Numbered from the stretch's first letter, positions 28,376-38,786 are shown. The stretch: DNA of 64,000 nucleotides from Rhynchopus sp. YZ270_cl-10 (GCA_964035575.1 OZ037850.1:124001-188000); one strand, 5' to 3'. Program-made: numbers and translations. The notes: generated by a model from the letters alone, not told the origin.

Positions 28376-30865
28376 TCATGGGCACGCCACTGCTACCGGC
28401 TTGCCGTGTATTTGCACGTTGTTTACTCGGAACAGCGCTGCCTGGGGTTTTGAGAAGTGCACCTCGACCTTGACTGCGTGGAGGCGTCTGCAGGATGCGT
28501 CAACGTTCATGATCTGCACGCCGTTGACGTCTTGGAGAGGGCCCGAACCTGACTCGATTGGGTCTGCCCTAGCGTCTGTGTAGAGGAGGATGCGCCAGCC
28601 ACAGGGACCACGTCCACCGCCAGGTGTGGCAACGGTGATGTGGGTGATGGCGATCGGGTCGTCGAAGGAGAAGTCGAGACTGCTGGTGCGTGTTGCGCAG
28701 GTGACCTGGGTGTCTGTGTTGCTGACCTTCTTCGGAACCGAAGCAGTGCGCCGCTTGCTGCGTGTCGGTGAGTTCGTCGCAGTGCGTGTCCGACTCTGCC
28801 TGTCGTGGGAGGACTGAATGCGTCCCCTCGCAGACTTGGTCATGGCAACATGAGGTGTGGTGTTGCTTGTAGGTGCAGCCCCCATAGCAGCGTTCACCAC
28901 CACATCCACCACCCGGCTGGGGAACACAAGCTTAGGAAACGCCGCAACCCGAATCCGGTGCAGACCTACATCGCGTGGGAGCATGACCGCATTGGTGATG
29001 ACACTGCTGTTGTCGTACGACGGCGTTGCCCCGTTCAGGGTGTACCTGAGAGAAAGAGGTTACATTCATATTAGTTCAATTCAATAATACAGAAAAACAA
29101 AAGCTACTCACTAAACCCACTCAAGGCAGTACACTACGAAAACATTTTTTTTAATCAATTTTTTGCCCCCCCATTTTACCCCCAATCACTCTTCATTTTA
29201 TGCACACCTGTACTCAACATTCGGCTGCGGGGAGACTACACGGAGGACACGATCTGTCTCTGAGAACGCGACCTTTGGCTGCGGCAGCGTAGGTGGTGCT
29301 TGGTAGGTCACGGTCCTGCTGCGGAACTTGCCGTCCTCTACTGCAACAAGCGCGATCTGCTCGGGCACACCTGCACCGCCGCTGCCCATTGCGTGCAGGG
29401 GCGGCTCCCCATCGAAGAGCAGCCCCGCCTCGCCCACAAGCGGCGAGTTCTCCGTGGGCTTGCCCTCCACGCTGTAGTGCACCCTCACGCCCGCCCCCTC
29501 CGAATGCAAAAAGAACCCACGCCTGGACGGATCGAAGTACCCCTTCGGTGGCTCCGTCTCCTCGGGGATGGGAAGGATGAGGGTCTCTGAGGGGTGCATG
29601 CAGCGCGCATACGCACGCACACAGATCTGCTGGGGGTACGGCTTCTTGAAGCGGATGGGGCCTGTGTACTCTGCGTCTGCGAGGGTCGGGTCCGCTGCGT
29701 CGTACGTAACGTAGTACTGCGTACCAGGGGTGGTCGTGATGTTGAATGTTCTGTGCATCAGGTCAAAGTGGCCAACAGGCACCGCAGGCTTGAGCAGACT
29801 CTGGTACATCTCCATGTCCTGCACCGTCGCCACCGGGGACGTCCAGTACCGCGTATTCGACAACGCTCTCAGTGTCTGCTGGATCACCTCCCCTGCATGC
29901 AGCACATTATGCGAGAACACCTCAATATACTTCGACGCACCAAACTCCTGTGCGAGCGCCACAGCTTCCTCTGAGGACACCTGAAAAAGAGGGGTAGGGA
30001 AGCGAAGGAAAAAGGAAGAGGAACAAAAGAATGCATACCAAGTCGCCACCTCCTCCAGGGTTGTGCCGCACCTCAGCATCAGTGCCGACAACGAGTACCG
30101 GAATGTCCTGTGGTTGTGTTTGAGTGATGTGAACCAAAAGAGTTGCCACTAAACACCTTTTTACAATGGTAAGAATGCTTACAGCGGTCAAAAAGCTGAT
30201 CGTGGTGTTACAAAACATACCGTATCATTGCGAAGGTGGTGCTGCACCTCCCCAAGCCATTTGTTCCGCACATTGTCAAACGAGACCCGGTCAGCAACAC
30301 TGAAGTACACAAGAAAGGCCGCAGTGCCTCCGTAGTACATCTTACGCAGGGTTCTGTGGTCCTCTGTGCAGGGCGGTGCCCAGATCTCCACGACACGCTG
30401 TGTGGGCGGGGCTTGGGGTGCGGTGAAGGTCACTGTTCGCCGCCCTATGGCGCACGGTGTTGTCTTGGCCAGCGCAGGCGCGTCCTCTGTCACCTGCTGG
30501 AGGAGGAAGAGCTGCAGAGAACACTGCTTCGCCTGCACACTCTCGTCGCCCACAGCAACGATCTTGAGAGTATCGCAACGGGTCACCGCACCACGCTGCC
30601 GCTGCACACTCAGACGCCGTCTCCGCAGACGTAGGTACAACACCTCCTCCGCACTCAAGCACAGCTCAGGGTTCTGTGCGACAAACTCCTCCAGCTCCGC
30701 TTCCTCCATGTACGGCAGCTGTCCTGCAGGGCCGCCCATGCCCATTGCCTCGCTTGCAGGTTGATGTGGCGACGCGTGTCCATGCAACTGCTGGGAATGT
30801 GACGAGGAATGCATATGCTGCATGTGTCCCTCCTGGTAGTGATTCCCTGCAGGAACCCCAGGCAT
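28376..30865 (-). CDS. Rho-like pseudo-GTPase fused to chitobiase-C-type beta-sandwich repeats (four exons)
   Basis: Exons 30865-30221, 30107-30039, 29980-29208 and 29045-28376; all three introns are GT-AG and the frame is kept, giving about 717 residues. After a His/Gln-rich N-terminus, residues about 95-270 match the Rho GTPase fold (LKIVAVGDESVQAKQCSL, then LRKMYYGGTAAFLVYFSVAD, FDNVRNKWLGEVQHH and IPVLVVGTDAEVR). Key nucleotide-binding residues are gone: the P-loop GKT is replaced by QAKQ, the DxxGQ motif by APPCTE, and the TKxD motif by TDAE. It is therefore probably a non-catalytic scaffold. Two or more chitobiase/hexosaminidase C-terminal-type repeats follow (YYVTYDAADPT; YTLNGATPSYDNSSVIT). 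The C-terminal 110 residues (GWRILLYTDAR) are beta-rich and unassigned. No signal peptide is seen. Role unknown. Confidence 0.8.
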
Positions 30866-31350
30866 ATTTTGTGTTAGGGGTTTGGGGGGAGGGGGCTGAG
30901 TGAGTTGGTAGAAGGAGGAGGAGGAGGAGGGCTATGTGGAGAAAAGGAAAGTGTGCCGACGACAAAGAGAAAGTGTTGCCACGAAAGAAGACGGCGAAGG
31001 TGCAGGTAACGGAGTAGGGGAGGGGGTGCGAAGTAGGTGAGAACGCGTAACGGGGAAAAAAAAACGCGACGTACCTAGCTTTCGCACCAGATGTCGCGTT
31101 GCAAAGTGCTGTCAATGTACGGATATGCTCAACCAATAATGCTTGGGGTTGAGGAGTTCAACAGATACGGATTCGCGCAATTAGGGAGGGGGGAATAAAA
31201 ATTGTTGAAGCTTTTTTTGAAAACATTGTAGAAAAAAGAGAACGGGAGGAGATGTGTTTTGAGGGGGGAAATTGGCGGGAAATGCGGGTGGTTTTGTCCA
31301 GAATTGTTATAAGGGAAAGTCTGAAGCATTTAAAAAGAAGAAAAAAAAAA
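30866..31350. other. 5' flank of the pseudo-GTPase gene
   Basis: Purine-rich on the plus strand, so pyrimidine-rich in the sense of the gene (CTCCTCCTCCTCCTTC near 30920). That could serve a splice acceptor at the AG near 30899. No gene seen. Confidence 0.4.
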
Positions 31351-31438
31351 GTGAAGCTAGTGCACAACGCCTCTGGGACGCAGGCACTGACACTCCGCGG
31401 GGTATCGAACCCCGGAGTGCTGTACTTGGGAGTTGCTT
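31351..31438 (-). repeat. tRNA-like repeat, family R2 (best T-arm copy)
   Basis: On the minus strand CACTCCGGGGTTCGATACCC, then CGCGGAGTG: a T-arm-like loop with a perfect B-box type GGTTCGATACC, closed by a 7-base stem. It ends at the TA that flanks the next element. Confidence 0.7.
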
Positions 31439-31486
31439 AAAGGGGGGACCCGTCGATTATTTACCTATTTTAATATTTACCTTCGT

Positions 31487-31951
31487 TGGTGCTTCCCGGG
31501 GGGTATGCATTTCACAAATTTTCAATTCAATTCACAACTTTTCACAACTATTCACAACTTTTCACCACCCTTTTTTCCTTCGTTGGTGAAGCTTTTAAAT
31601 GCCGGCATTTGCATTTCCGGAATCCGTCCGGCCAGTGGTGGGGTCAATTTGCCGAAATGGACAAGTTCTCGTCATTTCCGCACAGTGCACAGTACACAGG
31701 TACACAGGTACAACACACCACGTTCTATCTTGTGAATCCCAGCATACCCCTCAATGGGTGGGTCACCACCCAACCCAAAAAAAACTCAAATCAATTCACA
31801 ACTTTTCACAACTTTTCACAATTTTTCACCATTTTTCACCATTTTTCACCAGCCTTCACAATTTTATAGCGGTTTTCGTGTTGTGAAAACTTGTGAAAAC
31901 TTGTCACATTTTGTGAAAATTTGTGAAATGCATACCCCCCGGGAAGCACCA
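31487..31951. mobile_element. Nested foldback element with identical 37-base arms
   Basis: Arms at 31487-31523 and 31915-31951 are perfect reverse complements (inward TGGTGCTTCCCGGGGGGTAT and on). The interior is made of TTCACAACTTTT-like repeats. It sits inside the larger TA-flanked element. TTCGT lies next to the left arm and within one base of the right arm, a possible target duplication. Confidence 0.8.
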
Positions 31952-32035
31952 TTTCGTGTATTATTTACCTTTTTAATGCCAAACATTGTATTATTTACCT
32001 TTCGTGTATTATTTACCTTTTGAATTGGCATTTAA

Positions 32036-32224
32036 TTAATTAATTTTCCGCCCCGCTTTTTTTGGGTGAAGTTCTGAGGCACTGGACGTGTCGCTGAAGC
32101 TCTCAACGTCCAGGTCCAGGCTCGCCACGCTTGCCTCGTTGAGGCCGACGACCATCTCGCAGCGGCCACGGCGCACCTCATCCCACTGGTGGTTCAGCTC
32201 TGCAAGGGTCGAGGCGTTCAACAT
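32036..32224 (-). pseudogene. Captured coding-like fragment inside a transposable element
   Basis: A 62-codon frame (MLNASTLAELNHQWDEVRRG, then an acidic Ser-rich part) in a GC-rich island of about 230 bases, with AT-rich element sequence on both sides. The codon make-up and the preceding pyrimidine-rich stretch (CCCCTTCCCCCTCCCC in the sense strand) resemble the start of a host gene. The end of the frame runs into element sequence. I cannot name a family. It may be the 5' part of a host gene carried by the element. Confidence 0.4.
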
Positions 32225-32754
32225 GACGGCGAGAGGGGTTCCGGGGAGGGGGAAGGGCGGGGTGTGAAAATCTGTTGTGCAGTGAGTCGGGGGTCTAGTG
32301 GGTGTGCATCGAAAACAGGACCGTTTACCCGCAATAGGTCAAACCGTATATTATTTACCTTTTGAATTAATAAAGTCCAAATATTGTATTATTTACCTTC
32401 CATGTATTATTTACCTTTCGTGTATTATTTACCTTTCGTGTAATATTTACCTTTTCAAAAGGTAAATAATCGACGGGGCCCCCCTTTACAGGGAAACTGT
32501 AAGAAAAGAAGAAACTCGATAGATGAATTGTGTCACAGTGCAAATTACCACTTTGACGTTAAGAAACCTAAAGAAACTATCACTTTCACACTTGTCTGCC
32601 ATCTCGATGGTTGGAGATGCACAGATAAAAAAGTAAACGTTTGCAGTGCAAACGCCAGCAAAACATAAGAGAACTTTGCAAAGTGCAAACGCCTCACCGT
32701 TCATCGAGATGCGCAGCCTCTGGCTCTCCGCAAGAATAAAATATTAAAAAAAAA

Positions 32755-32890
32755 AAAAAAATGTCACTTCGTTCCCTCACCCTCCTTCTTGTAGTTGTTT
32801 GTTGCGTTGACACTTCCACGCACACTATCTCTCACCTGTTGGGTTGCGGAGCACGGGTGGGTGTGTGAACTACGTAGAAAAGTTTGCCAC
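32755..32890. repeat. Dispersed repeat R3, copy 1
   Basis: About 130 bases shared with 61360-61495: TGTCACTT, GTTCCCTCACCC, CCTTCTTGTAGTTGTTTG, TGCGTTGAC, CACCTGTTGGGT and TTGCGGAGCACGG, in the same order and orientation. Unknown class. Confidence 0.7.
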
Positions 32891-33223
32891 ACGCATTCAC
32901 CTTGAAAAAAAAAAAAAGTTCAATTCTGAGGTGTTCACGTGCACTGTAGCGTTCCCGACCCCCCCAAAAAACCCCCAATTACGACGTACGGGAGCGGAGA
33001 AAACACCCAAGTTCTCTAAACTAGATAAAAAAGGTGAAGTCGATAGTGCAAACGTCCAGGACAGCACAGAGGGTAAAGTTTGAGGGTGGGGAAAATCACA
33101 CTGGGGGAGGAAACACAAAGGCTTGGTACCCATGTATTGGTTGTCTTGGTGCAAAGAAACAAAAAAAGAGAGAAGTCGGTAAGAACCTAAGCCTCTCGTT
33201 GCTTGGTCACCAAAAAAGAAAAG

Positions 33224-33261
33224 TTTATAAGATGACCCTAAGCCTCTCGTGCTTAGCCACC
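33224..33261 (-). repeat. Short hairpin repeat, family R0 (consensus-like copy)
   Basis: GTTTATAAGATGACC, CTAAGCCTCTCGTGCTTAG, CCACC. The six-base stem CTAAGC/GCTTAG surrounds the loop CTCTCGT. A second copy lies 15 bases upstream (33178-33211). Confidence 0.7.
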
Positions 33262-33506
33262 TTATCAAAAAAAGGGGGGGAAAGAAAACACAATGGATGA
33301 TATAATAAATGGCATAAAATTGTTAGAAATTTGGGGTGGCCCTCTGCAAGAACGCTTCGCAAAAAGGGGGAAAAGGGGGCGATGTTTATTTATTTCTATT
33401 TTTTTTTGAAATTATTACAAACCACAAAACATCAAAACAAGAGGCAGTGCCGAGCAGCTAGCTCTCTCGCTGTGAAGCAGCTAAATAGCAGTTTTTTTTT
33501 TTTTAA

Positions 33507-34671
33507 CCCTTTGGGGACCAACTTCCACTTAAGTGGAAGTTATATCTTTTTTTCTTAGGCAGACCAGTAATCGATGATCTGCTCAGTATTTTTGACCAAC
33601 TCTTGGCATGGTGGAAAGATTTTTTGGCCCATCTTTCCAAAGAAGCAAGAATCGAAGGTTTTAGAAATAATGGATCCGTGTCAGACGGTGGCGCCCCCAA
33701 GCTGATTTTCAGGAAATCGGGAAAAAGTGGGTTTTTTTACGGTTTTTGCTTTTTCACCTCGCAAGTGAGTTAGATATCTTCCAAGTGGTATTTTTCAAAA
33801 AGTTTAGGCATCGTGAACAGATTTTTTGCAAATCTATCAAATAACGCCAGTTTCGAGAAAAAAAAATGAGATGGGTTGCTCAGAAAACGAGATAAGGTTG
33901 TTTTGGGGTGGTCTGCCAAAGTAGGAAAGTCACCACCGGCCAATAATTGTAGGGGAAAATATTTCTGGAACTGATTTCGCATTGCGTTGCATTCCGGCAG
34001 TTTCGCGCAGTTAACGACGCCCGAAGTTTTTGAAAATGGACACTGTGAAGTCAATTTACTCACTTGTCCCCCTAACATACCCTACTTTTTTCCACTATTC
34101 CCTAGTAAAAGTGACATTTTTAGACATGTTGCCTGAGGCCTCAAAATATGGAAAATTCACCTATACCGGCCCCAAAAATGCCCGGAAATGCGTTTCCGCG
34201 TCGAAATTTTGGAAAATATGAGAAAATTGACCCCAAAAATGCACTTTTCATGATCCAAATAGTAGAAAAACGACCCAAAACACCCCCACTTTTTCCCTCC
34301 CACGGTTAGCACCGCCCTAGCTAGTCTAAACTCCTCGATTTTTTTTTTATTGGTTTACTTTTTATGCAAATCTATCAATTGCGTCGGTTTACGAGTCCGA
34401 AAAATAATCTCTGATCAACTTCCACAGCTTTGTCATGCCCACTCTGGAAAACCACTTTTCAGAGTGGGACCCCAGGCTCCCTCGTATCTAAAAAATTTCA
34501 AAAATTTCAAAAGTTGGAAATTCTTGCTTCTTTGGATTCAGATTATGAAAAATCTTTCAATTCCGCCCCCCGACTTTGGTTTTTATGCATGTGGGACCAC
34601 ATTACCTACCTTCCTCGGTAGGGCCCCCCAAATTTTTACCCTAAAGTCGGCCCACCCTGGTCCCCAAAGGG
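33507..34671. mobile_element. piggyBac-like non-autonomous element
   Basis: Flanked by TTAA on both sides (33503-33506 and 34672-34675). The ends are CCCTTTGGGGACCA inward at both termini. A TTAA target and CCC-starting inverted repeats are the hallmarks of piggyBac. A perfect 22-base palindrome (AACTTCCACTT/AAGTGGAAGTT, 33521-33542) lies just inside the left end. The interior has diverged internal repeats around AGATTTTTTGCAAATCTATCAA and no transposase. Confidence 0.8.
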
Positions 34672-34812
34672 TTAAAGGATTCCCACCATCCCCGGCATTC
34701 CCTACCTAAGCCTCCAAGAAACTGTCGGTTGTGAAATCCTCAAATATTACTTCCAAAAAAAAATACCCATACATACTAAGAGTGTCATTCAAAAATGACG
34801 TAAAAAGAAACG

Positions 34813-34848
34813 TTTGTAAGATGAACCTAAGCCTCCTTGCTTAGTCAC
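34813..34848 (-). repeat. Short hairpin repeat, family R0
   Basis: GTTTGTAAGATGAACCTAAG, CCTCCTTGCTTAGTCACTG. An R1 fragment follows at 34868-34912 and an rRNA fragment at 34930. Confidence 0.6.
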
Positions 34849-34929
34849 TGTAATCAATGAGATAAACTTGACTTGAAACACAGCCCGCTCGTGACAATGT
34901 ACCATAATAAGGGGCCCTTTTTACAGGCA

Positions 34930-35047
34930 TCCTTAGATGTGGTAGCCGTTTCTCAGGCTCCCTCTCCGGAATCGAACCCTAATTCCCCGTTACCCGTTAC
35001 ATGCTACGGTAGTCCACTACACTACCGTCAAAAGCTGATAGGGCAGA
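34930..35047 (-). pseudogene. Fragment of small-subunit (18S) rRNA
   Basis: On the minus strand it reads CTGCCCTATCAGCTTTTGAC, later GGGTAACGGGGAATTAGGGT, TCGATTCCGGAGAGGGAGCC, TGAGAAACGGCTACCACATC and TAAGGA. This is the universally conserved 18S segment near yeast positions 300-420. The match stops abruptly after TAAGGA. No other part of the rRNA is nearby, so this is a dispersed fragment, not a working rRNA gene. Confidence 0.85.
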
Positions 35048-35265
35048 TAAGGGGGAAATATGGGGGAAATCATGCACCCTGGAAGCTCCAAGATAAATGG
35101 AGTCGGCGGGCGAAAGAGGAAGTTGCCTTCCTAAACGTGCACACACACACACACACACTCCTGGCACAAAAGGGGAGGTGTCGTCACCCAGTATCATTGA
35201 AATAGCATTGTGTACCAATGATACACTCTAATACTGCCCCGTGTTTTTTTATTTTTATCCCCGCT

Positions 35266-35817
35266 TGAGACCATGAATTTCACGCCCCTTCACAAAATCG
35301 TGAAGGAGGTGCGTGAATTTATTTTCCGGTATTTCACGCTCAGAAAAATAAATTCACGCTCAGAAAATCGTAGAACTGAACTCTCGAAAATTTTTTTGGA
35401 GGCCTTTGGAGGCCCAATTTTGCAATTAAAGCCAGAAAAGAGGCATTTTGAGCCATTCTAGGGGTCTCAAACGCATTTTTCAGTTAATTTTCTGTAGCAC
35501 ACAAACCAAGGATACACACCGTTTTTTTTTCCCAATATTCTTCCAAAATCCCAAATGACACCTCAAAAACGTACGAGGGCACCTGTGGAGAGTGAGTCCG
35601 ACACGAACACAAGTGACTCATCGTCATCGTCTTCCTCATCTTCATCAGAAGTACAGCCGCGTAAGCGCCACAAACCCGCTGCACCAGTTCTGGCTCAAGG
35701 CGCTGTCCAGCGCTAAGAGTTCCACATAAAAAAACTGAATCAAAAATCATCATAAAAATAACCACCCCACCCTCTTCTCTTTGTACGTGAAAACGGGTTG
35801 TGAAATTCATGGTCTCA
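35266..35817. mobile_element. Short inverted-repeat element (MITE-like) carrying a small coding-like frame
   Basis: 18-base perfect terminal inverted repeats: TGAGACCATGAATTTCAC at 35266-35283 and its complement at 35800-35817. The left interior has the motif GTGAATTTATTTTCCGGTAT, also found in the hairpin at 35842-35953 just outside. No transposase. It contains a 53-codon Ser-rich frame (35555-35716). Confidence 0.65.
35555..35716 (+). CDS. Possible small Ser-rich basic/acidic frame inside an element
   Basis: 53 codons from ATG to TAA: MTPQKRTRAPVESESDTNTS, a run of ten serines within DSSSSSSSSSSE, then a basic PRKRHK motif that resembles a nuclear localisation signal. It is more GC-rich than its surroundings. 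It could be an element-borne small protein or the captured start of a host gene. No family is recognised and translation is unproven. Confidence 0.25.
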   Translation: MTPQKRTRAPVESESDTNTSDSSSSSSSSSSEVQPRKRHKPAAPVLAQGAVQR

Positions 35818-35841
35818 TTTGGAGATAAAATAATATATTTT

Positions 35842-35953
35842 CGTGAATTTATACCAGTATTTCACTTACAGGTGGAAACAGCCCTCGGGGAAGCATTTTT
35901 CCCCTCGGGCTGTTTCCACCTGTGCGTGAAATACTGGAAAATAAATTCACGAT
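35842..35953. repeat. Long hairpin, arms about 45 bases
   Basis: CGTGAATTTATACCAGTATT, TCACTTACAGGTGGAAACAG and CCC pair with the reverse complement at 35909-35953, with a few mismatches. The central loop is about 20 bases around AAGCATTTTT. Related to the inner repeats of the adjacent element. Confidence 0.75.
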
Positions 35954-36539
35954 AATAATATATATTACTTCTTTCTTTATTTCTTTCTCTTATGCATTGC
36001 TGTACTACACATTCCAATCCGCTGCGTTGAATTGCAGGGTTAGCCATACACTGCAGGAGGCTTAGTACGAAAAATCGCCTGGCTGGAAAGTATATCTGAG
36101 GCGTGGCTGAGTCGGCATGGCAGATGCGAGTACGCCTCAGTACCACCTGAGTATTTTTTATTTAAATCCGGCCTTAGCGAGGCCGACTTAGCACCTCGAA
36201 CCTTGCACTGTATGTTCATCTAAAAAAATGGAAATTGTATTGTTTTAACCATCGCTGAAGCGTTGATGTATTGATGGTAAAATGCGTCAGAACAGACAAT
36301 TCAATGTTCACACAACAGCAATCTGTGGAAAGACAAAGCCGCAGAAGGGAAGTCTCATCCAGACGCTGCAAAAATGGGAACAGTAGCGACCATTGGCAAA
36401 TGTCTCTTGTCAAGACAAAAGGCGTTTGCCTGCATAAAAACCTTTCGAATGGAGAGGAAATGGGGGAAATCTTCGAAAAAGGCAATCCTCATAAAAAAAC
36501 AAGTAATCGTCATCGAAAAAAGAAAAGAAGGAAAATTCG

Positions 36540-36800
36540 GGGGCGTGCTGTGGATAAAGGGAGGCTCGATAACCATCTGCTCGCTGGCTGCAGAGGCGGG
36601 CTCGGCGTGTTCCAGCTTGTAGTCGTCCACAGGCTCCCTCATCGTCGTCGGAGCGGTGCGGAAGGAACACAGAATGCACAGATGAAAACTCGTCGTCGAT
36701 CACACCAGACTCATCAGCAGTACCTAGCAAAGCGCCAGGATGCTTCAGTGGCGCGGAGGCTTGCCACAGCACACCCCGTTTTTCTTCTTCTTTGCAATTA
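36540..36800. repeat. Diverged duplicated segment, copy A (partner 47060-47330)
   Basis: Shared blocks in order: CTGCTCG, GGCTCGGCGTG, CCACAGGCTCC, GTGCGGAAGGAACACAGAAT, GATCACACCAG, CGCCAGGATGCT and CCACAGCACACCC. On the minus strand both copies can encode a related peptide (copy A EPVDDYKLEHAEPA; copy B EPVGKNELDHAEPA). That suggests an old protein-coding source, now decayed. Confidence 0.55.
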
Positions 36801-37439
36801 GTTGTTTTTTTTTGTTGTTGTTTTCCATTCTTTCATTGTCGGAAAACATAGAAACTGACTTCACAAACAACAACAAAAAAAAAACAAAAAAACAAAAAAA
36901 ACAAACAAACAAAGAGGGGGAGGTTCTTTCGCCAGTTTTATTGCGTGAAATATAAGGAAAGGTCGAATGTGCTTTGCTTCTTGTGCACACATCTTAAGAA
37001 ATTAATAGTCAACGGAGCACTTTCCTTTCTCTTGCCATGTACCCATCTTGACCACCTTCTGCCGAAGAGTCGTTATCATAGGTACTATCTCCACGCTTCA
37101 GTGAAAGAAATGAAAAAAAAAAAAAAACACCGCATCAACCCAGGCCTGTTTCTAAATCCGGTCCCCGTCCCCAGATTTGGGAAAATAAATTTTTTTCCCG
37201 CACTTTTTTTCCCGCCGTCTCTACTGCGTTTTAGGGGTTCACAGGGGCTCAGAGGAGCCCGAGAAAAAATACCACGTGTCTGGATGAGACCGCTCAATTG
37301 ACATGCAAAATAACCAGTTTTTGGGGGAGGGAAAAAAAAGGGGGGGAGGGTGCCGAATCCAGAACGGCCCCACCATCACCAAGTCCCCCTGTGGTTGAAC
37401 GGGAGTACCTTGGGGAAGTGGGTTGCTGACCGCACCATC

Positions 37440-37680
37440 CAGGCTGTACCTCAAATTTTTTTTTTTGCCTGCGGCGCCATTTTTCATTTTTTGCTCGCAA
37501 AAAAGGGTTCGTTGAGTGACTCTGTGGTGTAAAAAGCTACATTTTTACACCGTGCCCTAAATTTTTTTTGCCTGCGGCGCCATTTTTTTTTGTATTTTTT
37601 TTGCTCCGCAAAAAAAAATACAGTCCATCTGTTCCCAATGTCTTCCCTGGTCAGCAACGCCGAAAATTATCTCATGGACC
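37440..37680. repeat. Dispersed repeat, copy B (partner 2630-2790)
   Basis: The block GCCTGCGGCGCCATTTTT with T runs occurs twice (37468 and 37571) around GGTGTAAAAAGCTACATTTT. It then runs into CAATGTCTTCCCTGGTCAGC as in copy A. Confidence 0.6.
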
Positions 37681-38249
37681 ACACTTCGCTGAGGCGGTGC
37701 ACGAACCAATGGTTCATTTTCATTCAAGTCTGCCTCGATAAAGAAATCTCTGAAACTCATACAGAAAACAGTGGTAGTTTTTCCGAGAGACCACAAAGTG
37801 AGGTGGGCAAACGCCACTTTCGGAGGATTACTGCAGCCCTGGCCAACCTGGAGCCCTCCATCACCCTCGTCGAGGCACAAGTACCCCCTCCGCCATTCTT
37901 CACACTATCCGTGAGGACGATTTTGCGCTGCGTATGAGCAAGGGGCCAGCCCATATCAGCTTTGTCTAAAAATCCCTCCACCCATCACCCAAATATGGCC
38001 CAGATTGTGTTCAATTGAGTCAAATTTTCACAGCGCTTCCCAAATTTGTCCTGGAGGCGGGCGCAAAGCGCAAAAAAACCCCGAAAAAGGGCACAAAAAT
38101 TACACAAAAAAGACGCGAAAAGGGCGGGAAAAGGGCGGGAAAAAAACCGGTCCCCAGCCGAAAAACCCCCGGAAAATAGGCCCGTCACGGTTCAGGCCTG
38201 GCATAAACCACAGAGAAACCCATATCAGAATCTGCAGTTCTACCGCATT

Positions 38250-38540
38250 TGTTTTATTGTGTCGACAATAACTTTTACACACCCCTGGGGTGGGTCAAGC
38301 TCCACACACGATGAAAGTAAATGACTCGATTTGTGAATTTATTTTGTGCTTTCACCGGCTTACAACGGTGAAATCACAAAAAAAAAAAAAAAAACCACAA
38401 AACCACTCATTTACGTCGTTGTGCAATGTAGGCCGAAGTCTACTGTAGAAAGGTATGGACGTAGGTCATCCCAACCCTTGCATTTGTGTGTACGTTTTTT
38501 AACGATTACCTACAGTGTAGGTGGGTTTAGCATTGCTTTT
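38250..38540. repeat. Dispersed repeat R4 (GTGTCGACAAT family)
   Basis: Contains TTGTGTCGACAAT and, further on, AAAGGTATGGACGTAGGTCA with TCCCAACCC. The same two blocks are spaced similarly at 46485-46610 (TATCGACAATCACCC, AAAGGTATAGATGCAGATCA). Single GTCGACAAT motifs also occur at 38629 and 55008. Confidence 0.45.
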
Positions 38541-38786
38541 TAAGTTGTTTGGTGTATCGATACTCCTACCCAAAGAGCTTCCCAAAAAAATAAGAAATGC
38601 TGTTCGTGCAAAAGAAACTTCGTTTTGTGTCGACAATCGATTAGGCTAACCCACTTCGTGGTTATTTTTTTGTTGTTATTAAGTTGACAGTGCAAAAAAA
38701 AAACACCTCAGGGTAAAGGAGTGGGCAACCTGTGAAAAGGACAGGTTTTGTGACAAAAAAAAAAAAAAAGAAAAAAAAGAAAACAA

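Larger units (their letters stand above)
31440..32486. mobile_element. Non-autonomous TA-flanked inverted-repeat element with a captured coding-like segment
   Basis: 26-base terminal inverted repeats (inward AAGGGGGGACCCGTCGATTA and TTTACC) with one mismatch, flanked by TA at 31438-31439 and 32487-32488. The subterminal regions carry many copies of TATTATTTACCTTT (31455-31480, 31955-32030, 32345-32460), which look like repeated transposase-binding sites. No transposase is present. A nested foldback (31487-31951) and a GC-rich segment with a 62-codon frame (32036-32224, minus) fill the interior. Confidence 0.8.
32489..33502. other. Spacer with an R3 repeat and two hairpin repeats
   Basis: Contains the R3 repeat (32755-32890) and R0 hairpins at 33178-33211 and 33224-33261. 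No gene recognised in the rest. Confidence 0.55.

Noticed and set aside
29922-30218. A separate small gene between the pseudo-GTPase exons
   Set aside because: Its useful part (IPVLVVGTDAEVR) is exon 2 of the four-exon gene. The rest is intron read through.
31351-31438. A tRNA gene
   Set aside because: Only the T-arm-like hairpin and an acceptor-like stem are present, with no D or anticodon arm in order. It fits a tRNA-derived repeat instead.
34930-35047. A working rRNA gene
   Set aside because: Only about 118 bases of the conserved core are present and the match ends sharply on both sides.
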